A stretch of DNA of 64,000 nucleotides from Deltaproteobacteria bacterium Ga0077550. GTDB lineage: Bacteria > Myxococcota_A > Polyangia > Nannocystales > Nannocystaceae. A model generated the notes under the pieces. The model was not told the DNA's origin. It searched no databases and saw only the letters and a program-made list of their open reading frames with translations. A program made the translations under genes and the position numbers. Of the stretch, positions 37,964-49,652 are shown piece after piece. Position 1 is the stretch's first letter; each line of letters opens with the position of its first letter. Location of the stretch: NCBI GenBank assembly GCA_001464385.1, contig LNFB01000095.1:56938-120937 (forward strand). The letters are read 5' to 3'.

Positions 37964-38721
37964 CACTTGGCGCTCCCACGCGGGCCGGTGGGACCGCCCG
38001 GCATGTTCATGCCACCGGCGGGCTTGGTTCCGCCGGTCGTCCCCGGCTTGCCGCCGGTGCCGGTGCTCGGTTCTTGGCCGGGCTCGCCGTCGGGGCGGGT
38101 ATCGTCCTCCTCGTCGACCTCGCCGCCGGCCTGCGGCAGCTGCAGCAGCTGCTTGGTGTCGGTCCAGAAGGTCTCGACCGTGAACTCCTGCTCGAGCGCC
38201 CCGTCGGTCCAGATCACCCTGCACGACGACTTGCGGATCGCCTGCTCGATGGCGCCCTTGATCACGGGCCAGACCATGCCCATCCCAGCGAACGCCTGGT
38301 CCTCCGCGTCGGCGACCTGCTGCCCGCTGCCGAAGCCACCGTCGGTGTCGGCGCCCTCCTTGGCCTGCTGCAGCGCGTTGAAGTCCGGGACCTCGATGAA
38401 GTCGACCAGGCACTCGTAGCGGATGTCCGGCCAGCCCTCCTCGCCGAAGTCGCCGTCGAACGTCTTGTCGTCGCTGCCCCAGCCCTCGACCTGCAGCTGG
38501 GCCTCGATGTCGAGCAGCTTGCCCTCGGCGAGGAACGCCGCCACCGAGACCCCGCGCGCGTAGCGAGTCGCCCGCATCGCCGCCATCTGCGACGACAGCA
38601 GCGACGTCAGCGACATGGAGAGGATCGCGACCGCGATCAGCACCTCGAGCAGCGTGAAGCCACTCTGGGCACCGCGTGCGTCGGCGCGCACCGTCTCGCC
38701 CGTGTCATCTGCGGGGGTCAT
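37963..38721 (-). CDS. gspI: Type II secretion minor pseudopilin GspI
   Basis: 252 aa, with a 21-residue leader ending 'AQSG' and mature start 'FTLLEVLIAVAILSMSL' (Glu5 present). 'LLDIEAQLQVEGWG' and 'VIWTDGALEQEFTVETFW' fit the GspI fold. It is longer than usual because of a central insertion and a Gly/Pro-rich C-terminal tail (about 205-252). GspI nucleates the pseudopilus tip. It starts 3 bp after the gspH stop. Confidence 0.9.
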   Translation of the reverse strand: MTPADDTGETVRADARGAQSGFTLLEVLIAVAILSMSLTSLLSSQMAAMRATRYARGVSVAAFLAEGKLLDIEAQLQVEGWGSDDKTFDGDFGEEGWPDIRYECLVDFIEVPDFNALQQAKEGADTDGGFGSGQQVADAEDQAFAGMGMVWPVIKGAIEQAIRKSSCRVIWTDGALEQEFTVETFWTDTKQLLQLPQAGGEVDEEDDTRPDGEPGQEPSTGTGGKPGTTGGTKPAGGMNMPGGPTGPRGSAK

Positions 38722-38724
38722 GGC

Positions 38725-39579
38725 CTAGAGCGTCCTCCGCTGCTGTTCCTTGCCGAGCGCGTCCTCTTCGTCGGTCGGATCATCGGGGAGCACCAGGTCC
38801 TCGAGCCCGTCCACGATGGTCACGCGGCCGGTGAGCGGCTCGACCTTGATCGTGTACTTCGTCGTCTCGTCCTCGCCCTCGAGCTGGATGTGGGCCTTCT
38901 GCGTGCGACCGCGGGGGAAGAAGACGATGCTCGCCTCGCCCTTGGTGATCGGCTTCAGATCGTCGGCCGTGCGCACGTAGGTGATCTTCACGCCCTCGGG
39001 CAGCGAGAACGGCTTGGCGAGATCCGACAGCGCGTTCTCGTCCTCGAAGGCCTCGAACAGCGGCTTCTTGCGCCGCGGCACCTTGCGCGGCTGCGCCTTG
39101 TAGACGTCGCTCGCGCCATCGTCCCCGCCCGTGCCGCCGCCGGCCGCCGGGTCCTCGCGGTAGGCCGCCGACTGCACCGAACGGTTGAACGACTGCTCCG
39201 CCCGCATGTCGCGGTCGGCCTGCTCCTCGAGCTTGCGCTCGTCGATCTCGATGATCTTCCCGTCGCGATCGGTCGCCGGCAGATACATCGCGTCGTCGCC
39301 GACCTGCAGCGAGAACGTGCTGTCGTCGAGGTTGATCACCATGCGGTAGTAGTCGCCACCGACCCGCGCCTTGTCGTAGCCGTAGCGGATCGTGTTGGCG
39401 ATCTGGTTGGTCGCTCGACCGACCTCCGCCTGCCGCCCCGCGCCGAAGCCGACCACCACCATCCCGACCATGAGCCCCATCACCGCGAGGACGATGAGGA
39501 TCTCGATGAGGGTGATGCCCGCCTGTGCCCGCCGCTGTGCGGCGGGGATGGCGGAGACCGTGGGGAACGGGCGGGACAT
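38725..39579 (-). CDS. gspH: Type II secretion minor pseudopilin GspH
   Basis: 284 aa from ATG 39579; the open frame upstream is shadow. A 20-residue leader ends 'AQAG' and is followed by 'ITLIEILIVLAVMGLMVG' (Glu5). A GspH-like beta domain contains 'YRMVINLDDSTFSLQVGD'. A long inserted region rich in charged residues (about 115-200) makes it bigger than typical GspH proteins (about 170-190 aa). It links the tip complex to the GspG fibre. Confidence 0.87.
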   Translation of the reverse strand: MSRPFPTVSAIPAAQRRAQAGITLIEILIVLAVMGLMVGMVVVGFGAGRQAEVGRATNQIANTIRYGYDKARVGGDYYRMVINLDDSTFSLQVGDDAMYLPATDRDGKIIEIDERKLEEQADRDMRAEQSFNRSVQSAAYREDPAAGGGTGGDDGASDVYKAQPRKVPRRKKPLFEAFEDENALSDLAKPFSLPEGVKITYVRTADDLKPITKGEASIVFFPRGRTQKAHIQLEGEDETTKYTIKVEPLTGRVTIVDGLEDLVLPDDPTDEEDALGKEQQRRTL

Positions 39580-39584
39580 GCGAG

Positions 39585-40082
39585 CTACTTGCCCTTCGCG
39601 TCCTTGGCGTCGCCCTGGTTGGCGCCCGCGGCGGCGTCGCTGCTGATGTCGTCCTCGTTGCCCGGCGTGCCGTCGGGGCCGGACGAGACGACGATGATGC
39701 CGCCGCCCTGCTCGCAGCGGATCTCGAACTCGTTGCCCCACGGGTCCTTCGCCTCGCGCGCGGCGAAGCCCGCCGCCTTGAGCTCCTGGACGTTCTTCGG
39801 GCACTTGCGCTTCTGCAGCTGGTACTGCTCGCTCAGCTGGTGGACGAGCACCGCGTTGTTGCGGGCGTCGTCGAGCTGGGCGTCCTTGTAGCGGTTGATC
39901 GCCATCATGCCCACGCCGCCGAGGATGAGGCTGATGATCGCGAGCACGACCATGATCTCGATCAGGGTCATGCCCCGGCTGCGACGGCGACGTCGACGGC
40001 GGCGCTGGGCGGCCATGGCGGCGCTCTCGGGGGCGCCGGCCGAGGAGGGCGTTGCGGACTCGGGGGTCTGTTCGGTGTGCAT
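39585..40082 (-). CDS. gspG: Type II secretion major pseudopilin GspG
   Basis: 165 aa from ATG 40082. The leader is 37 residues and ends in eight Arg, Ser, Arg, Gly; an internal ATG at 40016 would give a 15-residue leader. The mature protein starts 'MTLIEIMVVLAIISLILG' with Glu5. 'KDPWGNEFEI' and the calcium-loop segment 'SSGPDGTPGNEDDI' are diagnostic for GspG. It polymerises into the pseudopilus. The Asp/Ala-rich tail ('ANQGDAKDAKGK') is an extra. Confidence 0.96.
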   Translation of the reverse strand: MHTEQTPESATPSSAGAPESAAMAAQRRRRRRRRSRGMTLIEIMVVLAIISLILGGVGMMAINRYKDAQLDDARNNAVLVHQLSEQYQLQKRKCPKNVQELKAAGFAAREAKDPWGNEFEIRCEQGGGIIVVSSGPDGTPGNEDDISSDAAAGANQGDAKDAKGK

Positions 40083-40107
40083 GGTCGTTTCCGTGGGGTC
40101 GCGCGGG

Positions 40108-41361
40108 TCAGGTCTTACCCGCCATCTCGGTGATCATCATGATGGGGCCCATGATCGAGTAGATCACGAAGCCGACCGCACCGCCCATGACCACGATCGC
40201 GAGTGGTTCGAGCAGCGTGGTGAACTTGTCGATTGCCTGATTGGTTTCGCGGTCGTACGCGTCGGAGAGATCGATCAGCATTTGTTCGAGCTGACCCGAG
40301 CGCTCACCCACCGCGATCATGTGCGTGACCAGCGGCGGGAACTGCTTGCTGCGCTTGAGGGCGATCGCGATGCCTTCACCCTCGCGGATGTTGTCGCGGG
40401 CCTCGGAGACGACCTTCTCGAGCACGGCGTTGCCGAGCAGCGTGCGCACGATGTCCAGCGCCCCGAGCAGCTGCACGCCCGAGGCGAGCAGCGTCGCCAG
40501 GGTGCGGGCGAACCGGGCGATGGCGATCTTGCGGATGAGCTCGCCGACCACCGGCAGGCCCAGCAGCGTCGCATCGCCGACCCAGCGGCCGCCTGCCGTC
40601 GCGCGCCACTTCCGGAACCCGACGATGAACCCGGCGATCGCCAGCAGGATCAGCCACCAGTAGCCGGCCATGAAATCCGACATGAAGATGAGCAGCTTGG
40701 TGTTCCACGGCAGCTCGGCCTGCATGTCCGCGAACATGCCGGTGATCTTCGGGACGATGCTGATCATCAGGACCGCCACGATGATGGCGCCGAGCACCGA
40801 CAGCACGATCGGATACATCAGCGCCTTCGACACGCGCCCCTGGATCTCGATCTGCTTCTCGAGGAATTCCGACAGGCGGAACAACACGGTCTCGAGGGCA
40901 CCGGAAGCCTCGCCGGCGCGGACCATGTTGACGTAGAGCTGCGGGAAGACCTTCGGATAGCGCGCGACCGAGTCGGCGAACGACGAGCCCTCGTTCACGC
41001 GGACCGCGATGTCGCTGAGGATGCTCTTCAGCCGCTGGCTCTCGACCTGGTCGGTCATCGCCTTCAGCGACTCGGGCAGGGTCACGCCGGCGTGCAGCAG
41101 GGTGCCGAGCAGGCGGGTCGTGCCCGCGACCATCTTGGGGTTGACGCGGTCGAACAGGCCCGAGAAGTCGACCTCGCGGCCGCGCCCCCCGCCGGCCGCC
41201 GCGGCCGCGGCACCGCTGTTGGCGTTGGTCTCGTTGACCGAGGTGAGGAACACGCCCTCGCGCTTGAGGTTGGCCTTCAGCGCGCCGACGTTCTCGGCCG
41301 TCGCGACGCCGCGGATCGGCCGCCCCTTCGCACTCACCCCCTGGTAGGCGTACGCCGGCAT
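40108..41361 (-). CDS. gspF: Type II secretion inner-membrane platform protein GspF
   Basis: 417 aa. Two T2SSF domains ('TRLLGTLLHAGVTLPESLKAM' and 'ARTLATLLASGVQLLGALDIV', each shown as the family hallmark) and three transmembrane helices, the last at the C-terminus ('VVMGGAVGFVIYSIMGPI'). The paired 'EASG' and 'ERSG' turns (about 132 and 340) are intact. An Ala/Gly linker (about 50-62) is present. GspF is the polytopic core of the assembly platform. Confidence 0.97.
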   Translation of the reverse strand: MPAYAYQGVSAKGRPIRGVATAENVGALKANLKREGVFLTSVNETNANSGAAAAAAGGGRGREVDFSGLFDRVNPKMVAGTTRLLGTLLHAGVTLPESLKAMTDQVESQRLKSILSDIAVRVNEGSSFADSVARYPKVFPQLYVNMVRAGEASGALETVLFRLSEFLEKQIEIQGRVSKALMYPIVLSVLGAIIVAVLMISIVPKITGMFADMQAELPWNTKLLIFMSDFMAGYWWLILLAIAGFIVGFRKWRATAGGRWVGDATLLGLPVVGELIRKIAIARFARTLATLLASGVQLLGALDIVRTLLGNAVLEKVVSEARDNIREGEGIAIALKRSKQFPPLVTHMIAVGERSGQLEQMLIDLSDAYDRETNQAIDKFTTLLEPLAIVVMGGAVGFVIYSIMGPIMMITEMAGKT

Positions 41362-41368
41362 GGCGGGA

Positions 41369-43230
<1,862 letters not shown>

Positions 43231-43234
<4 letters not shown>

Positions 43235-45735
43235 GGGATCCCTGCCCCGGGCTTGCGTGGCGCCGGCGCGGGCGCGCTCGGGGCCGCGGGCGGCGTCGCG
43301 GGCCGGGCCGGCGGCGCCGTGGGCGTGTCGACCGGCTCGTCCTCTTCCTCGTCGGCGTAGGTCTTGGGCGACAGCCCGATCTCGCCGGTGATCTCGGTGC
43401 GCTGCATCTCGATCTCGGCGCGGGCGCGGGCGACCTGCTCGTCGTCCATGCGGACCGCCTCGGCGTTGATCGACGCCAGCAGGCCCGCCTTCTTGCGGTA
43501 GTTGACGTTGGTGTCGAGGTCGCGGCGCTTGAACGCGGTGTAGCGCTCGAGGAACTCGAGCCGCTCGTCGACGCGGCGCTTGTGGATCCGGCGCGCGTCG
43601 TCCGGCGTCTCGAGGATGTGCGGGACCAGGATCATCAACAGATTGACCTTGGACTTCGTGCGCCGCTTGCTCTTGAACAGCCACCCGAGCAGCGGGATCT
43701 GGCCCAGACCCGGGACCTGCGACACGCTCTCGCGCTCGACCTCCTGGACCAGGCCACCGAGCACGACCGGCTGATCGTCGCGGGCGACGACCTTGTCGAG
43801 CTTGAGCCGCCGCTTGGTCGTCGTCACACCCAACGTCGGGTGTTCGGACGCGATCTCGTTGTTCTCCATCTCGATGTCGAGGGTCACCGTCTTCGCGTCG
43901 TTGACGTGGGGCGTGACCTTGACGTTGAGCGAGACGTCCTGGCGCTGGATCGACTGGAACGGCGTGAAGCCGCCGCCCGCACCGCCGCCGGGGTTGAAGC
44001 TCACCGCGCCGGGCGTCGGCACGTTGCGGCCGACCTCGATGCTCGCCTCCTGGTTGTCGGCGGTGTAGAGGTGCGGCTCGGCGACGAAGTTGACGTCGCT
44101 GTCCTGCTGCAGCGCCTGGATGATCACGCCGAAGGCCGGGATGTCCTGGCCGAGGCCGGTCAGCGCGCCCGAGCCCGGGATCTGCGGGCCGAGCACGCCG
44201 GCCGCGAGGCCCGGCAGCACCGACGGCGACAGCACCAGCGAGTTGGCCTTCGACGTCGGCGCGTTCGCGACGAAGCCGACGCCCTGGCCCGAGGTGCCGG
44301 GGGCGTTGACGTTGAAGCCGGCGCCGAAGTGGGCACCGACGCCACCCTCGATGGCCTTCTCGATGTTCAGCTCGAGCAGGTAGACCTCGATGTAGACCTG
44401 CTTGCGCTCGGCATCGAGGGCCTCGATGACGTCGCGCAGCGCCTCGAAGTCGGACTGCGACGCGAGGATCACCAGCGAGCGCGTCGCAGGATCGGCGGTG
44501 ACGCGGATGTCGCCCGAGAACGTCTCGCCCGGCTGCGCGCCGGGGGCCGGCTGCGCCGGGGCCTGGGCGCCCTGCTGGCCCTGTCGACCGGCCGCGCCGC
44601 CCTTGCCCTTGCTCTGCGCGCCCGAGCCGAGCTGCGTCAGCACGTTCGCGACCTCCTCGGGGTCGGCGTTGCGGAGCTTGACGACATGGATGCGCCCGGC
44701 GCCGCCGGACAGCGGCACGTCGAGCTGCTCGATGAGCTTGCGGATGACCTGGTAGTCGCCGTCCTGCGCGACGATGATGAGCGTGCCGCTGCGCTCGTCG
44801 ACGATGACGCGCGAGAAGCCGGGCTCGCCACCGGCCGCCGCCGGCGCGGCGCCGCCCTTGGCCCCGCGGGGCTTGGCCGGCTTCGCCGCGGCCTTGCCCT
44901 CGCCCTCGCCGAAGATCTCGCGGATGGTCTCGGCGATCGACTCGGGATCGGCGTAGCGCAGCTGGAAGAAGAAGATCTTCTCGGCCGACACCTCGGGGTT
45001 GTCGAGCTGCTGCACGATCTTCAGCAGCCGGCGCACGCTGCTGCCGGTGTCGGTGAGGATCACGAGATCGCCGATCTGATCGACGCTCCCCTGCTTGGTC
45101 TTCAGCTTGTCGAGCAGCGTGACGATGTCGGCCGTGTTGCCGCTCTCGACGCGGTACAGCTGGGTGACGTAGCGGTCGTTGTTGGGCGCGCGCCCACCGG
45201 GCCCGTACACCGGCAGCGTCTTGCCCTTGGCGTCCGCGGTCTCGACGATCTTGAAGTAGTCGCCCGACGGCTCGACCGTGAGGCCCATCGTCTGCAGCGC
45301 GGCGTAGAAGGCCGCGTAGGCCTCCTCGACCGTGACCGCCTCGGGCGACAGGATCGTGACCTTGCCGCCGCGGACCTTGGGATCCCAGATGAACTTCTGG
45401 CAGCTGACGCTCATCATCCAGTTGACGAGGTCGTCGAGCTCGGCCTCCTTGGGCAGCGTGATGCGGAACTTCGCGCCGCGGGGCTGCTTGCGGCAGACGT
45501 TGTGCCCGCCGACGCCACCCTCGTCGCCCGACAGCTCGCCGCCGTCGTCGTCACCGCCGCGGGCGCTCCCACCACCACGACCGCCGCCGTCGACGTCTTC
45601 GTCGGCGGGGCTCGAGGGGGGCGGCGTGGGCTTGGCCGCGCCGGTGCCCCGCGTGGCCGGGGCCGCGGCCCAGGCCGCCTGCGGCAGCGTCAGCGCCATG
45701 GTTGTCGCAAGCGCGACGATCGAGCGAGCGCTCAT
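43231..45735 (-). CDS. gspD: Type II secretion outer-membrane secretin GspD
   Basis: 834 aa. Signal peptide 'ALATTMALTLPQAAWA' with cleavage after Ala. A Gly/Asp-rich linker precedes the N0 domain ('FRITLPKEAELDDLVNWM', with an extra Cys pair), N1-N3 KH-like domains ('FFFQLRYADPESIAETIREI', 'VVKLRNADPEEVANVL'-type) separated by Gly-rich loops, and the secretin domain with 'VYLLELNIEKAIEGGVG', 'VGRNVPTPG' and 'VPGLGQIPLLGWLFK'. A C-terminal Pro/Ala tail follows the S-domain region. No pilotin gene is seen nearby. Start overlaps the gspC stop (ATGA). Confidence 0.97.
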
Positions 45736-46781
45736 TGGATCTGGATCTCCTTGTTGATGGACTTGCCTTTGCGCTCGATCGTGACCTGGAGGTTCGATGC
45801 GCGACGCAACTTGGTATAGAGGCCCATGGCCTGGTCGATGCCGACGAGGTCTTCGCCGTTCACCGCGACGAGCTTGTCGCCGTTCTTGAGGCCGATGAGC
45901 TTGGGCAGGCTTCCCCGCCGGATGCCGTAGAACTTGAAGCCGACCTCGCCGTCCTTCGCCGGGACGATGCGGGCCTGCTTGGCCAGCATCATCGGGTTGG
46001 CGAGCAGCGACTCGACGAACGAGCGCTCGACGATGCAGAGGTTCTCGTTCGGGCAGTTGATCGCATCCTCGGCGCCGGGAATCGTCCGGTCGTCCTTGGG
46101 TGCGTCCTCCTTGGGCTCTTCCTTCGCCGCGGGCGGCGTGGCCGACGGCTCGGGGATGGCGCCGCCGATCTCGAGGTACTCGAGCGCCGCGTTGTTGCGC
46201 AGGTGGACGACGCCCTGGTCGACGCCCGTCACGACGACGCCGGCGCGGATGACGTCGTCGACGCCGTACAGGCCCACGGCGCCGGTGTCGGCGTCGTAGA
46301 CCGTCGCGAGCGACAGCATCGGGTCGTCGGACTCCATCGTCGCCTGCAGGCGCAGCGGCAGGCCGCTCTTCACCTCGCCGGGCTGGATCACCGGGCCCAC
46401 GGGGCGGCCGTCGGCGTCGAACGTCGGCGTCGACGGGCCCGCAGTGCTGGTCGGCGACTCGGGCTCGACCGGCACGCAGCTCGGGCAGAACACGTTGAAC
46501 TTGCGGACCTGCTCCGACGCGCGGTCCTTGCTCGCGCGCGACGAGCCGACCCGCGGCACCGCCGGGGCCTTGGGCCGCAGGCCGTCGAGGCCATCGGCCT
46601 TCTCGTCGTCCTCGGCGTCGTCGCCGTCGGTGTCGCCGCCCGCGTCCTTGTCGTCCTCGGAGGAGACGAGGACGAACGAGCTGCCCAGCTGCGTCGACAC
46701 GGCGGACGCGGCGAGGCCCGCGGCCGCGGCGACCCCGAGCGTCTTCACGATCCAGAAGTAACGGGTGAACAGCGCTTCCAT
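45732..46781 (-). CDS. gspC: Type II secretion protein GspC (PDZ type), operon copy
   Basis: 349 aa from ATG 46781. A short cytoplasmic start 'MEALFTRYFWIVKTLGVAA' and one transmembrane helix, an acidic linker, 'FCPSCVP', the homology region ('LPLRLQATMES', 'VGLYGVDDVI') and a C-terminal PDZ domain ('FYGIRRGSLPKLIGLKNGD', 'AVNGEDLVGI'). GspC connects the inner-membrane platform to the N0 domain of GspD. It begins 14 bp after the sigma54 response regulator. Compare the paralogue at 48478-49473. Confidence 0.93.
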   Translation of the reverse strand: MEALFTRYFWIVKTLGVAAAAGLAASAVSTQLGSSFVLVSSEDDKDAGGDTDGDDAEDDEKADGLDGLRPKAPAVPRVGSSRASKDRASEQVRKFNVFCPSCVPVEPESPTSTAGPSTPTFDADGRPVGPVIQPGEVKSGLPLRLQATMESDDPMLSLATVYDADTGAVGLYGVDDVIRAGVVVTGVDQGVVHLRNNAALEYLEIGGAIPEPSATPPAAKEEPKEDAPKDDRTIPGAEDAINCPNENLCIVERSFVESLLANPMMLAKQARIVPAKDGEVGFKFYGIRRGSLPKLIGLKNGDKLVAVNGEDLVGIDQAMGLYTKLRRASNLQVTIERKGKSINKEIQIQ

Positions 46782-46795
46782 CGCGGACCTCGGCG

Positions 46796-48259
46796 TCAGT
46801 GGAGAACCTCGTCGGGATCGCCGACGTCGTCGGGGGCCGCCGGCGCGCCCGGGACGGCCGGCGCCGCGCGGCGCTCGCCCTCGGCCACCGACACGAAGCC
46901 CGACTCGAGCTTGCGGTAGATGGTGCGGGTCGCGATGCCGAGCAGGTCGGCGGCGAGGCGCTTGTCGCCCCGCGTGAACTTGAGCGTCTCGAGGATCATG
47001 CGCCGCTCGATCTCCTCGATCGGCGTGCCGACGGAGAAGGTGATCTGGCGACCGTTGGGCGCCTGCGGATCGCGGAGCTCGGCCGGCAGATCCTCGGCGC
47101 CGATGCGCGCGCCCTTGCACAGCACCACCGCGCGCTCGACCGTGTTCTCGAGCTCGCGGACGTTCCCCGGCCAGCCGTAGTTGCCCATCGTGTGGAGCGC
47201 CTCGTCGGTGAACTGTGCCACGGCCTTGCCGTGCTTGTTGGCGTACACGCGCAGGAAGTGCTCGGCGAGCAACGGCACGTCCTCGATGCGGTCACGCAGG
47301 GGCGGCATGCGGATCGGGATCACGTTGATGCGGTAGTAGAGATCCTCGCGGAAGCTGCCCGCCTTGACCTCCTCGACCAGATCCCGATTGGTCGCGCAGA
47401 CCAGGCGGAAGTCGACCTTGAGCGTGCGGCCGCCGACCGGCTCGACCTCGCCCTCCTGCACCGCGCGCAGCAGCTTCACCTGGACCGGCTGGGTGATCTC
47501 GGCGATCTCGTCGAGGAAGAGCGTGCCGGTGTGGGCCTCGGCGAAGCGGCCCTCGCGGCTGCGGATCGCCCCGGTGAAGGCGCCCTTCTCGTGGCCGAAC
47601 AGCTCGGACTCGAGGATCGACTCGGGCAGCGCCGCGCAGTTGACCGGGATGAACGATCGCTGCGAGCGCGGGCTGTGGGCGTGGATGTACCGCGCCATCA
47701 GCTCCTTGCCGGTGCCGCTCTCGCCGAGCAGCAGCACGGTCGCGGTGGAGTTCGCGGCCTGGCGGGCGACCTCGAGGGTCGCGCGCATCACCTGCGAGTT
47801 GCCGACGATCTCGCGGTACGTCGCGGCGGCCAGCTGCGCCCGGAGCTTGCTGTTCTCGGCGACCAGCGCGGCCTTGTCGAGGGCCTTGCGCACCGCCGCC
47901 ACCACTTGGGCGCGCTTGAGCGGCTTGGAGATGAAATCATAGGCGCCGCGCTTCATCGCCTCGACCGCGGACTCGACGGTGCCGTACGCCGTCATCACGA
48001 TCACCTCGACCTCGGGCACGATCGCCTTCGCGGCCTTCAGCAGGTCGTCCCCGCCCATGCCCGGCATCCGCAGGTCCGTCACCATCACGTCGATGCGTTG
48101 GCGACGGAGCACGTCGAGCGCCTCGTGGCCGTTGCGCGCGGTCACGACCGCGAGGCTCTCCTTCTCGAGCACCTTGGTCAGCGCGTCCACGATGCTCGCC
48201 TCGTCGTCGACGACCAGGACGGTGGGGGTGGGCTGCATGGGCAGGGCGACAGGGTGCAT
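46796..48259 (-). CDS. NtrC-family sigma54 response regulator upstream of the T2SS operon
   Basis: 487 aa with GGAG seven bases before ATG 48259 (ATG 48238 is a second candidate). Receiver domain (about 12-125) with 'VLVVDDEASIV', phosphoacceptor in 'VMVTDLRMPGMGG', 'VMTAYG' and 'DFISKPLKR'. AAA+ domain with 'GESGTGKELMARYIH', GAFTGA ('KGAFTGAIRSREG'), 'GTLFLDEIAEI' and 'WPGNVRELENTVERAV'. Fis-type HTH ('KRLAADLLGIATRTIYRKL'). It lies 14 bp upstream of gspC, so it is probably co-transcribed and may control secretion genes. No cognate histidine kinase is in the window. Confidence 0.95.
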   Translation of the reverse strand: MHPVALPMQPTPTVLVVDDEASIVDALTKVLEKESLAVVTARNGHEALDVLRRQRIDVMVTDLRMPGMGGDDLLKAAKAIVPEVEVIVMTAYGTVESAVEAMKRGAYDFISKPLKRAQVVAAVRKALDKAALVAENSKLRAQLAAATYREIVGNSQVMRATLEVARQAANSTATVLLLGESGTGKELMARYIHAHSPRSQRSFIPVNCAALPESILESELFGHEKGAFTGAIRSREGRFAEAHTGTLFLDEIAEITQPVQVKLLRAVQEGEVEPVGGRTLKVDFRLVCATNRDLVEEVKAGSFREDLYYRINVIPIRMPPLRDRIEDVPLLAEHFLRVYANKHGKAVAQFTDEALHTMGNYGWPGNVRELENTVERAVVLCKGARIGAEDLPAELRDPQAPNGRQITFSVGTPIEEIERRMILETLKFTRGDKRLAADLLGIATRTIYRKLESGFVSVAEGERRAAPAVPGAPAAPDDVGDPDEVLH

Positions 48260-48477
48260 CGAGGAACTCCGATCAGCAAGACGGGCGCCGGGGGATAACT
48301 CTGTGGAATTCTCGCGGGTTGACTCGCCCCCAAGGGGGGGCCGGGCGCCGATTTGTCCGCGTGTCCCAGGGGCTTGGACATTCTGTCACAGGCCGAGGTC
48401 GGGTGCCGGTTCGGCCTGTCAGGTTGTCGAGCCGCGTCAGGGCGTCCGCGCGGGACGCGGCCCACCCTGCGTGGGCA
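48260..48477. promoter_or_regulatory. Intergenic region between the two gspC paralogues' transcription units
   Basis: 218 bp upstream of the response regulator and downstream of the second gspC. It contains CCCCC-aa-GGGGG (48327-48339 area) and the inverted repeat at 48388-48419. It is the most likely promoter site for the T2SS operon. I did not find a convincing -24/-12 (TGGCAC-N5-TTGC) element. Confidence 0.45.
48388..48419. repeat. Inverted repeat ACAGGCCGA / TCGGCCTGT
   Basis: Nine-bp perfect arms separated by 14 bp, 59 bp after the stop of the second gspC (reading the minus strand). It could be a terminator stem for that gene without a T-tract, or a binding site for the response regulator encoded next to it. 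Confidence 0.55.
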
Positions 48478-49473
48478 TCAGCGGATCTCGATCCGCTTGC
48501 TGACCGCCTTGCCCTTGCGGTCCAACGAGACCTCGAGGTTCGTCGCGCGGCGCAGCTTCGTCATGAGGCCGAGCGCGTCGTCGAGGCCGCGCAGCTCCTG
48601 GCCGTTCACCGCGAGCAGCACGTCGCCGTTGGCGAGGCCGAGCTTCTTCGCGAGCGATCCCTTGCGCACGCCCGACACCTTGAAGCCGCCGTCCGGCATC
48701 GGGATCACCCGCGGGGCCTGCGAGGCGAACTTCGCCGGGTTGGCGAGGATCTCGTCGACGAAGGCGCGCTCGACCACGCAGTCGTCGGCGCCCGAGCAGG
48801 TGATCGCGTCGAGTTCGGGCGACTCGGTCGTGGCCTTGGGCTCGACGTCCGGCTTGGCCTTGGGCTCGACGGCCTTGGGTACCGGCGGCGCTGCGCCGAG
48901 CTCGAGCAGCTCCGCGCCGCTGGCCGTCTGCAGCGACACGCGGCCCTGCGCGACGGAGAGCACGACGACGCCGGGGCGCAGGGTGTCCCCTTGCCCATAG
49001 ACCCCGACGATGCCGCGCTCGACGTCGTAGATCGTCGCGAGCGAATCTGCGGCCGACTCGGCCTCCATCGTCGCGTGCAGGCGCAGCGGCAGGCGCGTGG
49101 CCACGGTGGCGACGCCCGACGCCGCGGGTCCCTGCGCGAGCATCACGGGCGCCGCGGGATCGGCCGCGGGCTGACAGCTCGGGCAGAACGGGTTGTAGCT
49201 CGACAGCGACGCGGCGGCGGCCTGCCGACCGACCGAGCCGCGGGCCCGCGGCGTCGCGGCGCCGACGATCGCGTTCGCGAGGACCTCGGGCTCGTCGTCG
49301 ATCTCGTCGAGCTCCGCGTCGTCGGTGGCGGTGGCGTCCTCGAACACGCCCACGGCCCCCTGCACGACGAAGAGCGCGAGCGCGGAGCTCGCGGCGCTCC
49401 CGGCCAGCGCCGAGGCGCTCGCCACACCGACCAGACGCAGGATCCAGAAGTGTCGTCCGAACAGCGCTCGCAT
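48478..49473 (-). CDS. Second GspC paralogue with PDZ domain
   Basis: 331 aa from ATG 49473. It is collinear with the operon gspC: 'MRALFGRHFWILRLVGVA' with one membrane helix, 'FCPSCQP' after an acidic linker, the homology region 'LPLRLHATMEA' and 'VGVYGQGDTL', 'DCVVERAFVDEILANP', and a PDZ domain ('VSGVRKGSLAKKLGLANGD', 'AVNGQELRGLDDALGLMTKLRR'). It is separated from gspC by the regulator gene. Both copies keep all domains, so this is a duplication with both likely functional, and it could serve substrate choice or assembly. Confidence 0.9.
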   Translation of the reverse strand: MRALFGRHFWILRLVGVASASALAGSAASSALALFVVQGAVGVFEDATATDDAELDEIDDEPEVLANAIVGAATPRARGSVGRQAAAASLSSYNPFCPSCQPAADPAAPVMLAQGPAASGVATVATRLPLRLHATMEAESAADSLATIYDVERGIVGVYGQGDTLRPGVVVLSVAQGRVSLQTASGAELLELGAAPPVPKAVEPKAKPDVEPKATTESPELDAITCSGADDCVVERAFVDEILANPAKFASQAPRVIPMPDGGFKVSGVRKGSLAKKLGLANGDVLLAVNGQELRGLDDALGLMTKLRRATNLEVSLDRKGKAVSKRIEIR

Positions 49474-49652
49474 GCCGGACAACCACAGCAAGTCGCTCGC
49501 CGATCGCCGACCGGGCCCGATTCCGCCGGGTTGCGGGCGACGATGACATCGCGTCACGCCGCAATGGCACGGCGCGAGCCGCCGGGGGACGCAGGCTTGC
49601 CATCGCGGCAATCGCCGCAGGGTCACGGCCTGGCCGCCGCGTCCGCTCGCGG

